Part shown: in pieces, positions 6,655-16,700 of the stretch
Position numbering within the stretch: position 1 is the stretch's first letter
Layout of the letters: each line of letters opens with the position of its first letter
Origin: an uncultured Oscillospiraceae bacterium
GTDB taxonomy: Bacteria; Bacillota; Clostridia; Oscillospirales; Oscillospiraceae
Length of the DNA stretch: 53,752 nucleotides
Direction: 5' to 3'
Assembly (NCBI GenBank): GCA_910589085.1
Contig: CAJUSG010000003.1
Span: 1 to 53,752 of the forward strand
Position numbers and translations under genes: made by a program
Notes under the pieces: model-generated
What the model was told of the DNA's origin: nothing
Database searches by the model: none
The model's input: only the letters and a program-made list of their open reading frames with translations

Positions 6655-7406
6655 GTACATTTTTTGAGTATGATATCCGTTTGAACGGCTTGGATGTGGA
6701 CAGCCGGAGCCAGTGCAAGGCCTCCGCGCTGCTCAACCACCTGCAGAACGCCGCCACCCTGGCGGCGGAGGACGGGGGCTTTGCCCGGGACGTGCTGGTG
6801 GAGCGGTACGGGGTCTTCTGGATGCTGGCCCGGTCCTGGTACCGGCTGTCCAGGCCCCTGCGGTATGAGGACAGGCTGACCGTCCGCACCTGGCACCGGG
6901 GCGGCAAGGGGGCCATCATGTATCGGGACTATGACATCCTGGCCAACGGCCAGCCGGTGGGGGAGTCGGTGTCCGCCTGGGTGCTGGCCAGCGTGGACAG
7001 CCACAAGCTGGTGCGGCTGAGTACCATCCCGGAGCTGGAGGGCACCGGCGGCGGGGCGCTGTGCAAAACCATGACTCTGGCCAAGCTCCGCCAGCCCGGC
7101 GACCTGCGCGAGGCGGAGCGCCGCCCCATGCGGTACAGCGACTCCGACCTGAACGGCCACGTAAACAATACCCGCTACGCCGACTTCGCCTGCGACGCTG
7201 TGGGGATGGAGTCTCTGGCCGAGGACCGCTATCTGGCCGAGATGCAGATCGGCTACCTGGCCGAGTGCCGCCCCGGCGAGGTGCTCACCATCCAGACCAG
7301 CGGCCTGGGGGACAGCCGGTTTGTCCGGGGGGTGGACGACATGGGAAAACCCCGGTTTGAAACGGCGCTGTATTTTGGAGAGACGCCCGACCGGGACATC
7401 CTGTAG
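6651..7406 (+). CDS. Acyl-ACP thioesterase family protein
   Basis: 251-residue double hot-dog protein of the acyl-ACP thioesterase family, which releases fatty acids from acyl carrier protein in the cytoplasm. The N-terminal hot dog carries DSRSQCKASALLNHLQNAA and the helix around GVFWMLARSWYRL. The second carries the signature DLNGHVNNTRYADF, with the Asn and His expected at the catalytic site. Length matches the bacterial family. ATG 6651 overlaps the stop of the upstream gene. It is followed by a palindromic repeat and then the guaB promoter, so the two-gene transcription unit ends here. Confidence 0.88.
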   Translation: MSTFFEYDIRLNGLDVDSRSQCKASALLNHLQNAATLAAEDGGFARDVLVERYGVFWMLARSWYRLSRPLRYEDRLTVRTWHRGGKGAIMYRDYDILANGQPVGESVSAWVLASVDSHKLVRLSTIPELEGTGGGALCKTMTLAKLRQPGDLREAERRPMRYSDSDLNGHVNNTRYADFACDAVGMESLAEDRYLAEMQIGYLAECRPGEVLTIQTSGLGDSRFVRGVDDMGKPRFETALYFGETPDRDIL

Positions 7407-7477
7407 GGCAGGGGTTCTACCCCTGCCTATCCCCGTAAGGGGATAAAAGAGAGGGCAAGGGCAGAGCCCTTGCCCTA
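7403..7477. repeat. Intergenic palindromic repeat with GTAGGG...CCCTAC ends
   Basis: Begins GTAGGGCAGGGG and ends CCCTTGCCCTAC. It holds a 9-bp hairpin (7407-7415 with 7419-7427) and an 11-bp hairpin (7452-7462 with 7466-7476). Related elements with the same ends occur at 38215-38264 and 48851-48917. It probably also works as a terminator. Confidence 0.65.
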
Positions 7478-7514
7478 CATGCGGCAGGTTCCCTGAACTT
7501 ATGAGATTTCTGCC

Positions 7515-7543
7515 TTGACAAGCCCAAAGGCACAAGGTACAAT
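7515..7543 (+). promoter_or_regulatory. Sigma-A promoter of guaB
   Basis: -35 TTGACA (7515-7520), 17-nt spacer, -10 TACAAT (7538-7543). AAAAGGAGA precedes ATG 7575. No guanine-type riboswitch fits in the ~25-nt leader. Confidence 0.85.
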
Positions 7544-7574
7544 AGATAAAATATCGAAAAGGAGACGTGGAATT

Positions 7575-9050
7575 ATGGTGAATCAAGACGCCGCCCAGAA
7601 GTTTGTGAAGCAGGGCCTCACCTTTGACGACGTACTGCTGATCCCCGCAGCCAGCGACGTGCTGCCCGCCGACATCGACCTTCGGACCCGGCTGACCAAA
7701 AAAATACATCTCAACATTCCCCTGATGAGCGCCGCCATGGATACCGTCACGGAGTACCGCATGGCCATCGCCATCGCCCGGGAGGGCGGCATCGGCATCA
7801 TCCACAAGAATATGTCCATCAGCCAGCAGGCCGAGCAGGTGGACATGGTGAAGCGCAGCGAGAACGGCGTCATCACCAACCCCTTCTGGCTGGCTCCCGG
7901 CCACACCCTGGCCGAGGCGGATGAGCTGATGGCCAAGTTCCGTATCTCCGGCGTGCCCATCTGCGACAACGGCAGGCTGATCGGCATTATCACCAACCGG
8001 GATATGAAATTTGAGACGGATATGACGGTCCTCATTGACCACGTAATGACTAAGGACCACCTGGTCACCGCCCCCGAGGGGACCACCCTGGCTCAGGCCA
8101 GAGAGATTCTCCGCCAGCACAAGATTGAGAAGCTTCCCATCGTGGATGAGGAGTTCAGGCTCAAGGGGCTTATCACCATCAAGGACATTGAGAAGGCGGA
8201 GGTCTATCCCAACTCCGCCCGTGACGAGAAGGGCCGTCTGCTGGTAGGGGCTGCCATTGGGGCCACCTCCGATGTGCTGGACCGGGTGGCCGCTCTCACC
8301 GACGCGGGGGCCGACGTACTCACCCTGGACTCCGCCCACGGCCACACCCAGAATGTGCTGGAGACCGTCAAGCGCATCAAGGCTCTGTACCCCGATGTGC
8401 AGCTCATTGCCGGCAACGTGGCTACCGCCGAGGGCTGCCGCGCCCTGATTGAGGCGGGGGCGGACTGCGTCAAGATCGGCATCGGCCCCGGCTCCATCTG
8501 TACCACCCGGGTGGTGGCCGGCATCGGCGTGCCCCAGATTACCGCTATCTACGACGCCGCACGGGTAGCCGCCGAGTACGACATCCCCATCATCGCCGAC
8601 GGCGGTGTGAAGTTCTCGGGCGATATCGCCAAGGCCATCGCCGCCGGAGGCGACGTGGTTATGCTGGGCTCCCTGCTGGCCGGCTGCGAGGAGTCCCCCG
8701 GCGAGACCGAGATTTTCCAGGGCCGTCAGTTCAAGGTGTACCGGGGCATGGGCTCCCTGGCTGCCATGAACAAGGGCTCCAAGGACCGCTATTTTCAGGA
8801 GTCCAACAAGAAGCTGGTCCCCGAGGGCGTGGAGGGCCGCGTACCCTACAAGGGAGGAGTGGGCGAAACTATCTTCCAGCTCATGGGCGGCCTGCGGGCC
8901 GGCATGGGCTACACCGGCTGCCACAACATCGAGGAGCTGCACACCAAGGCCCAGTTTATGCAGATTACCGCCGCCGGCCTGAAGGAGTCCCACCCCCACG
9001 ACATCTACATCACCAAGGAAGCCCCCAACTATACCATCAGCCCCAACTAA
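7575..9050 (+). CDS. guaB: IMP dehydrogenase
   Basis: 491-residue inosine-5'-monophosphate dehydrogenase, NAD-dependent oxidation of IMP to XMP, the committed step of GMP synthesis. TIM-barrel start TFDDVLLIPA is at 16-25. A tandem CBS (Bateman) domain lies at ~95-205. The catalytic loop GSICTT carries Cys309. The flap region near the C-terminus includes MGSLAAMNKGSKDRYF and EGVEGRVPYKG. Start ATG 7575 is chosen for its ribosome-binding site; an in-frame upstream extension begins inside the -35 box. It has its own promoter and terminator, so it is monocistronic. Nothing abnormal. Confidence 0.97.
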   Translation: MVNQDAAQKFVKQGLTFDDVLLIPAASDVLPADIDLRTRLTKKIHLNIPLMSAAMDTVTEYRMAIAIAREGGIGIIHKNMSISQQAEQVDMVKRSENGVITNPFWLAPGHTLAEADELMAKFRISGVPICDNGRLIGIITNRDMKFETDMTVLIDHVMTKDHLVTAPEGTTLAQAREILRQHKIEKLPIVDEEFRLKGLITIKDIEKAEVYPNSARDEKGRLLVGAAIGATSDVLDRVAALTDAGADVLTLDSAHGHTQNVLETVKRIKALYPDVQLIAGNVATAEGCRALIEAGADCVKIGIGPGSICTTRVVAGIGVPQITAIYDAARVAAEYDIPIIADGGVKFSGDIAKAIAAGGDVVMLGSLLAGCEESPGETEIFQGRQFKVYRGMGSLAAMNKGSKDRYFQESNKKLVPEGVEGRVPYKGGVGETIFQLMGGLRAGMGYTGCHNIEELHTKAQFMQITAAGLKESHPHDIYITKEAPNYTISPN

Positions 9051-9059
9051 GCTCAGTTC

Positions 9060-9098
9060 AGCGGGCCGTGCCAATGAACCGGCACGGCCCGCTTTTTT
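9060..9098 (+). terminator. Terminator of guaB
   Basis: 13-bp perfect stem (9060-9072 with 9081-9093), 8-nt loop, then a run of T to 9098. Confidence 0.92.
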
Positions 9099-9117
9099 GT
9101 GAAGAGGAGGGATACCT

Positions 9118-12100
9118 ATGTTCAAGCTGCTGCTGGGCCGGGCCGGGACGGGGAAGACCACCGCGGTGCTAAACCGGCTTTGTGAGGCGGGCCGGGAGCG
9201 GCCCCAGGTGCTGCTGGTGCCGGAGCAGATGTCTCACGAGACCGAGCGGGCCCTGTGTGCCGCGGGCGGCCCTCAGATTAACCTACGGGCGGAGGTACTG
9301 TCCTTCAGCCGCCTGGCCAACCGCATTTTTCAGAGGGCGGGGGGCCTGGGGGAGGAGGAGCTGGAGCCCGGCGGGCGTCTGCTGCTGATGTACCGGGCTG
9401 TACAGAATACGGCTACCCAGTTGAAGGTCTACGGCCGGCCCTCCAGGCGGCCCGCCTTTCTCACCTCCCTTCTGGCTACAGCGGACGAGCTGAAAAGCTG
9501 CCGGGTCCTGCCGGAGGTGCTGATTCAGGCGGGGGAGGAGGCCGCCGGTCCCGAGGGGGACAAGCTCCGGGACCTGGGGCTCATTTTCGGGGAGTACGAT
9601 GCCCTCACGGCCCGGACCGCCCTGGACCCCCGGGACAGGCTCACCCGGGCGGCGGACAAGCTGCGTGTCTGCCGCTGGGGGGAGGGTATGGACTTCTGGC
9701 TGGACGGCTTTACCGACTTCACTCCCCAGCAGGGGGAACTGCTGCGGCTGCTGATGGCGCAGGGCCGCTCGATGACGGTTACCCTCACCTGCGACCGGCT
9801 GGGGGAGGACGAGGGAAGCATCTTCGCCCCTGCCCGGCGCACGGCCAATATGCTGATCCGAATGGCCCGGACGGAGGGGATCTCCTGGGAGGTGGAGCAC
9901 CTCTTGGAAAGAGATACCGGGAAGCAGAGGCCGCTGGTTCTCTTGGAAAAGGCTCTTTTTGCCGGAGACAGCCCTGCGCCCTCCCCCTGCGGGGAGGCTG
10001 TGGAGCTGTTTCAGGCCGCCGCGCCCCGCAGTGAGGTGGAGTGGACCGCCGCCCGTATTCTGCGGCTGGTCCGGGAGGAGGGATACCGCTTCCGGGACAT
10101 AGGGGTGGCGGCCCGGGATTACGGGGCTTACCGGGATCTGGTAGAATCTGTCTTCGGACGCTACGGGGTGCCGGTGTTCTCCTCCGCCATGACGGATATT
10201 TTGGAGAAGCCGGTGCTGGCCCTGGTCACGGCGGCCCTGGATGCGACCGCAGGCGGCTACCGGTATGACGATGTCTTTCGATATTTAAAAACCGGCCTCA
10301 CCGATTTGACCCAGGAGGACGTTGACCTGCTGGAGAACTATGTTCTGAAGTGGGATATCCGGGGCAGCCGCTGGACCCAGAGCAAGGACTGGACCTGGCA
10401 CCCCAAGGGCTACGGGATGAAGTGGACCGAGGAGGACCGCGCCCTTCTGGCCCGGGTGGATGGCGCCCGGCGGCAGGCGGCGGGGCCGCTGGAGACGCTG
10501 CGGAGGAATCCCGTCAAAACCGGGAGAGGACAGGCGGTGGCCCTCTATCGCTTTTTGGAGGAGATCGGGCTGCCGGAGCGGCTGGAGGAGCGGGTAGAGC
10601 TGCTGCACCAGCGGGGGCAGCCGGTTCTGGCGGAGGAGTACCGGCAGCTGTGGGATATCCTGTGCGGCGGGCTGGAGCAGTGCGCCCGGCTGCTGGAGGA
10701 GACCTCTATGGAGCTGGAGGAGTTTGCCCTGCTGTTCCGGCTGGTGCTGTCTCAATACGACGTGGGCACCATCCCCGTCTCCCTGGACCGGGTGACGGCG
10801 GGGGAGACCACCCGTCAGACCGGCCATCGGGTGAAGGCGCTCTTTCTTCTGGGGGCGGACGACGCCTCCCTGCCCCAGGTGGGGACGGCGCCGGGGCTGC
10901 TCTCTGACGACGACCGGGCCCTTCTGGCGGGCTACGGCCTGGAGCTGGCCCAGTCTCAGCGGGATATGCTCTACCGGGAGATGACCACAATTTACCAAAT
11001 CTGCGCCCGGCCCAGCCAAAAGCTGGCGGTGACCTGGCCCGCCCAGGGCCCCGACGGCGAGGAGCGGCGCCCCAGCTTTCTGATTCAGCGGCTGCGGCTG
11101 ATTTTTTCGGATTTGAAGCCGGTCCGGGAAGGGGACTTAAAGGGCTCCTTCCGTCTGGAGGCCCCTATGCCCGCCCTGGAACAGGCGGGGCGGAGCCAGG
11201 CGGCTCGCCGGGCGCTGGAGAGGCTGCCCGGCTTCGAGCCGCAGGTGGCCCGGCTGGACCGGGCGGCCGCCTGGGAGCGGGGCCGGCTGTCCCGTCAGGC
11301 GGTGAACCGGCTGTATGGGCGGCGGGTGGCCATGTCCGCCTCCCGGATGGACAAGTACAAATCCTGTCACTTCTCCTACTTTATGCGCTACGGTCTGGCG
11401 GCAGAGCCCCGCAAGCCCGCCGGTTTTACAGCCCCCGAGTACGGCACCTTCGTCCACTATGTGCTGGAGCAGGTCCTTCAGGACGAGATGTTTTCCCAAA
11501 GCGCCGTCCCGGAGGAGGCGGACGCCAGAAAGAGGAAGCTGCACCGCCTGACGAAGCAGGCGGTGGACCGCTATGCGGCCGAGGAGCTGGGAGGGCTGGA
11601 GGGGCAGAGCGCCCGGTTCCAGTATCTGTTCCGCCGGCTGCTCCGCTCGGTCCAGGCGGTGGTGGACAATGTGGCTGAGGAGCTGCTTTGCTCCCGATTC
11701 AGGCCCATCTCGTTTGAGCTGGGATTTGGAGCGGGAAAGGACGGAGAGGCGCCCGCGCTGCCGCCGGTGGAGCTTACATATCACGGCGTTACCATAAGCA
11801 TCACCGGTTTTGTAGACCGGGTGGACGGCTGGGTGGACGACGGACGGCTCCATCTGCGGGTGGTGGACTATAAGACGGGGCGCAAGACCTTTGACCTCAC
11901 CGAGGTTTGGAACGGCCTGGGGCTGCAGATGCTGCTGTACCTCTTCACGCTGGAGGAGAGAGGCCGGGAACTGTACGGCCTGCCGGTGGAGGGGGACGGG
12001 GTGCTCTATCTGCCCGCCCGGGAGGCGGTGATCCGGGGCAGCCGGGCGATGAGCGGCGAGGAGCTGCGAAAAAAGGTGGATAAGGAGCTGACACGCAGCG

Positions 12101-12468
12101 GGCTGGTGGTGAGCGACCGGCGGGTGCTGGACGCCATGGAGACCCAGGGAGCGGAGGGCTACCGTTTCCTGCCCCTGCGGGTAAGCAAGACCACCGGGGA
12201 GATCTCCGGAGATGCCCTGGCCTCCGCCGAGCAGCTGGGCAGGCTGGGAAAGCATGTCCAGCGGGTGCTGGAGGATATCTGTAGCGAGCTGGCCGGGGGC
12301 AGCATCGCCGCCGACCCCTTCTGGCGGGGGCCGGAGAAAAACGCCTGCCGCTTCTGCGACTACGCCGCCGCCTGTCACTTTGAGCCGGGCCGGGGGGGCG
12401 ACTGCAAACGCTGGCTGAACCATGTGAGCGCGGAGGAATTCTGGGAACAGGTAGGGCAGGAGTCATGA
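9118..12468 (+). CDS. addB: ATP-dependent helicase/nuclease AddB
   Basis: 1116-residue AddB subunit of the AddAB end-resection machine, which processes double-strand breaks to 3' tails for RecA and also degrades foreign linear DNA. The Walker A-like GRAGTGKTT is at 8-16, followed by LLVPEQMSHETERAL, typical of AddB. The C-terminal RecB-type nuclease shows VVDYKTGRKTF. The iron-sulfur clasp cysteines are visible as KSCHFSYF before the nuclease and CRFCDYAAAC after it. GAGGAGG precedes ATG 9118. It overlaps the next small gene by 4 nt. addA follows two genes later rather than directly. Confidence 0.95.
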   Translation: MFKLLLGRAGTGKTTAVLNRLCEAGRERPQVLLVPEQMSHETERALCAAGGPQINLRAEVLSFSRLANRIFQRAGGLGEEELEPGGRLLLMYRAVQNTATQLKVYGRPSRRPAFLTSLLATADELKSCRVLPEVLIQAGEEAAGPEGDKLRDLGLIFGEYDALTARTALDPRDRLTRAADKLRVCRWGEGMDFWLDGFTDFTPQQGELLRLLMAQGRSMTVTLTCDRLGEDEGSIFAPARRTANMLIRMARTEGISWEVEHLLERDTGKQRPLVLLEKALFAGDSPAPSPCGEAVELFQAAAPRSEVEWTAARILRLVREEGYRFRDIGVAARDYGAYRDLVESVFGRYGVPVFSSAMTDILEKPVLALVTAALDATAGGYRYDDVFRYLKTGLTDLTQEDVDLLENYVLKWDIRGSRWTQSKDWTWHPKGYGMKWTEEDRALLARVDGARRQAAGPLETLRRNPVKTGRGQAVALYRFLEEIGLPERLEERVELLHQRGQPVLAEEYRQLWDILCGGLEQCARLLEETSMELEEFALLFRLVLSQYDVGTIPVSLDRVTAGETTRQTGHRVKALFLLGADDASLPQVGTAPGLLSDDDRALLAGYGLELAQSQRDMLYREMTTIYQICARPSQKLAVTWPAQGPDGEERRPSFLIQRLRLIFSDLKPVREGDLKGSFRLEAPMPALEQAGRSQAARRALERLPGFEPQVARLDRAAAWERGRLSRQAVNRLYGRRVAMSASRMDKYKSCHFSYFMRYGLAAEPRKPAGFTAPEYGTFVHYVLEQVLQDEMFSQSAVPEEADARKRKLHRLTKQAVDRYAAEELGGLEGQSARFQYLFRRLLRSVQAVVDNVAEELLCSRFRPISFELGFGAGKDGEAPALPPVELTYHGVTISITGFVDRVDGWVDDGRLHLRVVDYKTGRKTFDLTEVWNGLGLQMLLYLFTLEERGRELYGLPVEGDGVLYLPAREAVIRGSRAMSGEELRKKVDKELTRSGLVVSDRRVLDAMETQGAEGYRFLPLRVSKTTGEISGDALASAEQLGRLGKHVQRVLEDICSELAGGSIAADPFWRGPEKNACRFCDYAAACHFEPGRGGDCKRWLNHVSAEEFWEQVGQES

Positions 12469-12827
12469 CAAATGAACAGAGGGCGGAGGCCTTGATTCAG
12501 AAATACGGATTTGATTTTGCTTCGATTCCGAAGGACGAGATACGCAGCCTGATCGAACAGGAGATAGAGGATTATCAGGAGGGCAGCTCGGAGTATATCC
12601 GGCTGCTGTGCGGCTACCTGTACTGCGTTGGAGATGCGGACGACATTCCGCTTTTGGAGCGGGCCAAGTACGGCATCAACATGGATGTGGGCTGTATGGT
12701 GGACTGGGAATGGATCGAAAGCCTGAAAAACGGCGGGGTTGAGGAGGAATTTATCAATCCCAGAGAGACTATCATTCAAAACTTTATTGCGTATTATCAC
12801 GACTTTGAGGCGGACGATGCGTGGTGA
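12465..12827 (+). CDS. Unknown 120-residue acidic protein inside the addBA cluster
   Basis: I do not recognise the family. The protein is acidic and mostly helical by eye, with a central motif LLCGYLYCVGDADDIPLLERAKYG and Trp/aromatic-rich segments (VDWEWIESL, FIAYYHDFE). It has no signal peptide or membrane span. It begins at ATG 12465 overlapping the addB stop (ATGA), so it is probably translated by coupling. Its codon use is less GC-biased than addB, hinting at separate origin. The size and acidity resemble immunity-type or anti-nuclease inhibitors, but this is only a resemblance. The overlap and following spacing support a real gene. Confidence 0.6.
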   Translation: MTNEQRAEALIQKYGFDFASIPKDEIRSLIEQEIEDYQEGSSEYIRLLCGYLYCVGDADDIPLLERAKYGINMDVGCMVDWEWIESLKNGGVEEEFINPRETIIQNFIAYYHDFEADDAW

Positions 12828-12861
12828 AAAACATCAAGCTGATTGACAAGAGGTAGAAAGT

Positions 12862-13695
12862 ATGGAAAACACCAAAAATATTCTCATTATCGGCGACATG
12901 CCCGGCTACGGCAAGATGGGTCTGGCGGGGATGCTGCCCATTCTGTCCAACCTGGGCCACAGCGTCTACAACCTGCCCACTGCCCTGGTGTCCAACAACT
13001 TCGACTACGGGACATTCTCCGTACTGGACACCACGGACTACATGCGGGAGACTATCCGGGTCTGGCAGACCCTGGGCTTTCCCTTTGACTGCATCACCAC
13101 CGGCTTTCTGGCCTCCTCCGATCAGGTGGACCTGCTCCGGAATTTCATTGACAACCAGCGGAAGGAGGACCTCCTGGTGGTCACTGATCCCATCATGGGG
13201 GACGGCGGCAAGCTGTATAACGGCTCCAACCAGAAGACGGTGGACAATATGCGCCGGCTGATCGGGGCGGCGGACGTGATTGTGCCCAACCTGACGGAGG
13301 CGGAGTTTCTGACCGGCCTCTGCCTGGGCCGGGAGACCCTGACAAAAGCGGAGGTGCGCCGGATGCTGGACGGCCTGCTGAGCTGCGGGCCCCGTTCCGC
13401 CGTTGTCACCAGCGGGCGGGAGGAGGAGACAGGCCGGCATGTGGTCTGGGGCTTCGACGGCCGGACAGGGGAGTATTTTACCGTACCCTACCGTTTTATC
13501 AAGGCGCATTTTCCGGGTACTGGGGATATTTTCACCTCTCTGCTCACCGACCAGCTGCTGAAGGGGTGCGCTCTGCCCCAAGCGGTGGGGAAGGCGGTGA
13601 ATCTGTTGGAGCGACTGATTTTTATGGAACAGGACGTAGCCGAGCGGAATAACGGCATCCGCGTTGAGAAATACCTGAGCGTATTGACGGAATAA
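12862..13695 (+). CDS. pdxY: Pyridoxal/pyridoxamine kinase (PdxK/PdxY type)
   Basis: 277-residue ribokinase-fold kinase of the PdxK/PdxY/ThiD group, which phosphorylates B6 vitamers to make PLP. The N-terminus ILIIGDMPGYGKMGLAGMLP follows the pattern of bacterial pyridoxal kinases. The mid-part has VTDPIMGDGGKLY and VPNLTEAEFLTG. The C-terminal anion-hole motif GTGDIF contains the catalytic Asp. Ribosome-binding site GAGGTAGAAAGT precedes ATG 12862. It sits between addB plus the small gene and addA, with only 13 nt to addA, so it is probably co-transcribed. Exact vitamer preference cannot be read; ThiD is less likely given the N-terminus. Confidence 0.85.
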   Translation: MENTKNILIIGDMPGYGKMGLAGMLPILSNLGHSVYNLPTALVSNNFDYGTFSVLDTTDYMRETIRVWQTLGFPFDCITTGFLASSDQVDLLRNFIDNQRKEDLLVVTDPIMGDGGKLYNGSNQKTVDNMRRLIGAADVIVPNLTEAEFLTGLCLGRETLTKAEVRRMLDGLLSCGPRSAVVTSGREEETGRHVVWGFDGRTGEYFTVPYRFIKAHFPGTGDIFTSLLTDQLLKGCALPQAVGKAVNLLERLIFMEQDVAERNNGIRVEKYLSVLTE

Positions 13696-13708
13696 AGGAG
13701 GCGGCACC

Positions 13709-16700
13709 ATGCTCTTCCCGCTGACAGATGAACAACAGAAAATCGTGGACGACCGGGGCGGTGAGCTGCTGGTATCGGCGGCGGCCGGATCGGGCAAAAC
13801 ACGGGTGCTGGTGGAGCGGCTGCTGGACCGGGTGACCAAGGAGGAGGTCGATATCGACCGGTTTTTGGTCATTACCTTTACCAAGGCCGCCGCCGCGGAG
13901 CTGCGGGGGCGGATCGCCCAGGAACTCTCCGACCGGCTGGCACAGAATCCCAACGACGGCCACCTGCGCCGCCAGACGACCCTGATCTATCGGGCGCAAA
14001 TCTCCACCATCCATTCCTTCTGTGCCGCCCTGCTCCGGGAGAGCGGGCATCTGCTGGATCTGGACCCGGATTTTCGCCTGTGTGACGAAGGGGAGGGGCA
14101 GGTTCTGATGCAGCAGGTGCTGGAGGATGTGCTTGACAGGCGGTACGAGGACCTGACCGAGGACAGCCCCTTCGCGCTGCTGGCGGATACTCTGTCCGCC
14201 GGACGGGATGACAGCCGTCTGGCGCAGATTACCGTGGATATTTTTGCCCAGGTTCAAAGCTACCCGGACCCCGCCCGCTGGCTGAAGGAGCAGAAGGACC
14301 TGTGGAATTGGAAGGACATCGCTGACCTGAGCCAGACCATCTGGGGAAGGGAACTGCTGGAGGATGCCAGGCGGCAGGTCCGGTTCTGCCGGGACCGCCT
14401 GCTTCAGGCCCGGGAGCTGTGCCGGGCGGACGAGCTGCTGGAGGCGAACTACGCCCCCTCCATCTCCGCCGTTCTGGAGGAGCTGGACGCCTTCCTGCGG
14501 GAGGCCTCCTGGGACAAGGCCTGTGTCCGGCTGCCGGTCTCCTTCCCGGCGGCGGGACGGAAGAGAAAGCGCGCCTTGGCCCTCAGCCCCTTCCGGGAGG
14601 AGGAGGTCGCTCAGGCGGGGGAGCGGATGAAGGCAATCCGCCTCGGGTGCAAAAAGGCGCTGGATAAGATGTCCGAGTCCTTTATGGGGGACACTGCGGC
14701 GCAGCTGGAGGAGCTGGCCCTGTCCGCCCCGGTGGTGGAGGCGCTGATGGATCTGGTGCTGGACTTCCAGGCCGCTTTTTCCCGGGAAAAGGCCCGGAGG
14801 GGGCTGGTGGACTTCTCGGATTTGGAGCATTTTGCCGTGAGGCTGCTGACCGATGGGGAGGGTAAGCCCTCCGAGCTGGCCCAATACTGGGCGGGACGGT
14901 ACGACGAGGTGCTGGTGGACGAGTACCAGGACACAAACCAGGTGCAGAACGCCATCTTCAATGCCATCTCCGGCGGCGGCCGCAAGCTGTTCCAGGTGGG
15001 AGACGTGAAGCAGTCCATCTATCGGTTTCGTCTGGCGGACCCGTCCATCTTCCTGAAAAAGTTCAACGGCTACCCGGACGGGGACAGGGCGGCGGAGGGG
15101 GAGGCACGCAGACGGCTGCTGTCTCAGAACTTCCGCTCCCGCCCCCAGGTGCTAGAGGGCTGCAACGACTTGTTTCGGAGTATTATGTCAACTGAGTTCG
15201 GGGAGCTGGACTACGACGACAGCCAGAAGCTGGTGCCAGGAAAAAAATTCCCGGAAAATGGGGGGGAAGACGGCACAGATCCCTATGCCCTGGAGCTGGA
15301 TGCCATCGATCTGTCCTTTTTGGGGGATCAGGAGGGAGAGAGGGACGACAAAAACCTCCTGGAGGCCCGGTTCGCTGCCCGGCGGGTCCGGGCGCTGCTG
15401 GATATGCCCCTGATGGTGGAGGAGGGGGAGGGACTTCGGCCCCTGCGGCCCTCTGATGTGATGATCCTTCTCCGCAGCCCGGGTCCGGTGCTCCACCACT
15501 ACCTTCAGGCCCTCAATGAGGAGGGGATTGCCTGGAACGCCGAAGGGGACGGCGATTTCTTCGAGACCACCGAGGTCAATGTGGCCCTGGCAATCCTCCA
15601 GATTGTGGACAACCCCCGCCAGGATGTGCCCCTCATCGCCGCGCTGCGTTCCCCGGTGTACGGCTTTACCGGGGACAAGCTGGCCCTCCTGCGGGCGGAG
15701 AGCAATGGGGACTTTTACACGGCGCTGGTCCAGGCCGCGGAGCGGGGGGACGGGGAGTGCCGGGACTTTCTGGACAGTCTGGAGGAGCTGCGCTTCGGCT
15801 CGGGGGACCGCACCTGCCGCCAGCTCATGTGGCACATCTTTGAAAAGACCAATCTGCTGGGCGTTTTCGGCGCTATGGAGGGGGGAGGAGAGCGGCAGAG
15901 CAATCTTCTCTCCCTCTACGCCCTGGCCGGTCAGATGGAGAACAGCGGCTGCCGCACGCTGTTTCAGTTTCTCCTGCGGGTGGAGCGGCTGAAGAAAACC
16001 GGGTCCCGCTTGGGGCATTCCTCTGGAAACAGCCGGGAGGGGGAAGGGGTGTCGATTCTGTCTGTCCATCGCTCCAAGGGGCTGGAGAAGCCGGTGGTGC
16101 TGGTGTGCGGCCTTACCCGGCGGATTAACCGGGACAATCTTATGCGGCCTGTGCTGTTTCATCCGGAGCTGGGGGTCGGCCCCCGGGGGCTGGACCGGGA
16201 GCGGATGGTGGAGTATCCCACCCTGGCCCGGCGGGCCGTGGCCCGCAGACTGGAGCGGGAAATGATGGCCGAGGAGCTGCGGCTGCTCTATGTGGCCATG
16301 ACCCGGGCCCGGGAGAAGCTGATCCTTATTCTGGGGCTCTCGGAGGGGGCGGACGCTATAGCACGGCTGGGAGAGAGCCTGCCGGTCTCGCCCATGTCCC
16401 TGGAGCGGCAGCAGAGCACGGGGGGCTGGGTACTTCTCCACACCCTCACCCGGCCGGAGGGGAGAGCCCTCCGGTCCCTGGCGGGTCTGCCCGAAGAATA
16501 TGAAGAGGGCCTGGGCCCTGCCTGGGATATCCGCTGGGCAGACGGGACCCTCTTGAGAGAGGCTCATGAGACGGAGGGCAATTACACCGATCTGCCCCGG
16601 GAGGAGATGCCAGACGAGGATCTGGCCGCCCGTCTGTCCTGGACCTACCCCCACATGGCGGCGGCCAATCTGCCCTCCAAGCTCACGGCCACCCAGATCA

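Noticed and set aside
6348..9161. Very long minus-strand open frame (937 codons) opposite the thioesterase and guaB
   Set aside because: Antisense shadow of GC-rich genes; low-complexity Gly/Leu/His composition, no domain, and guaB on the other strand is unmistakable.
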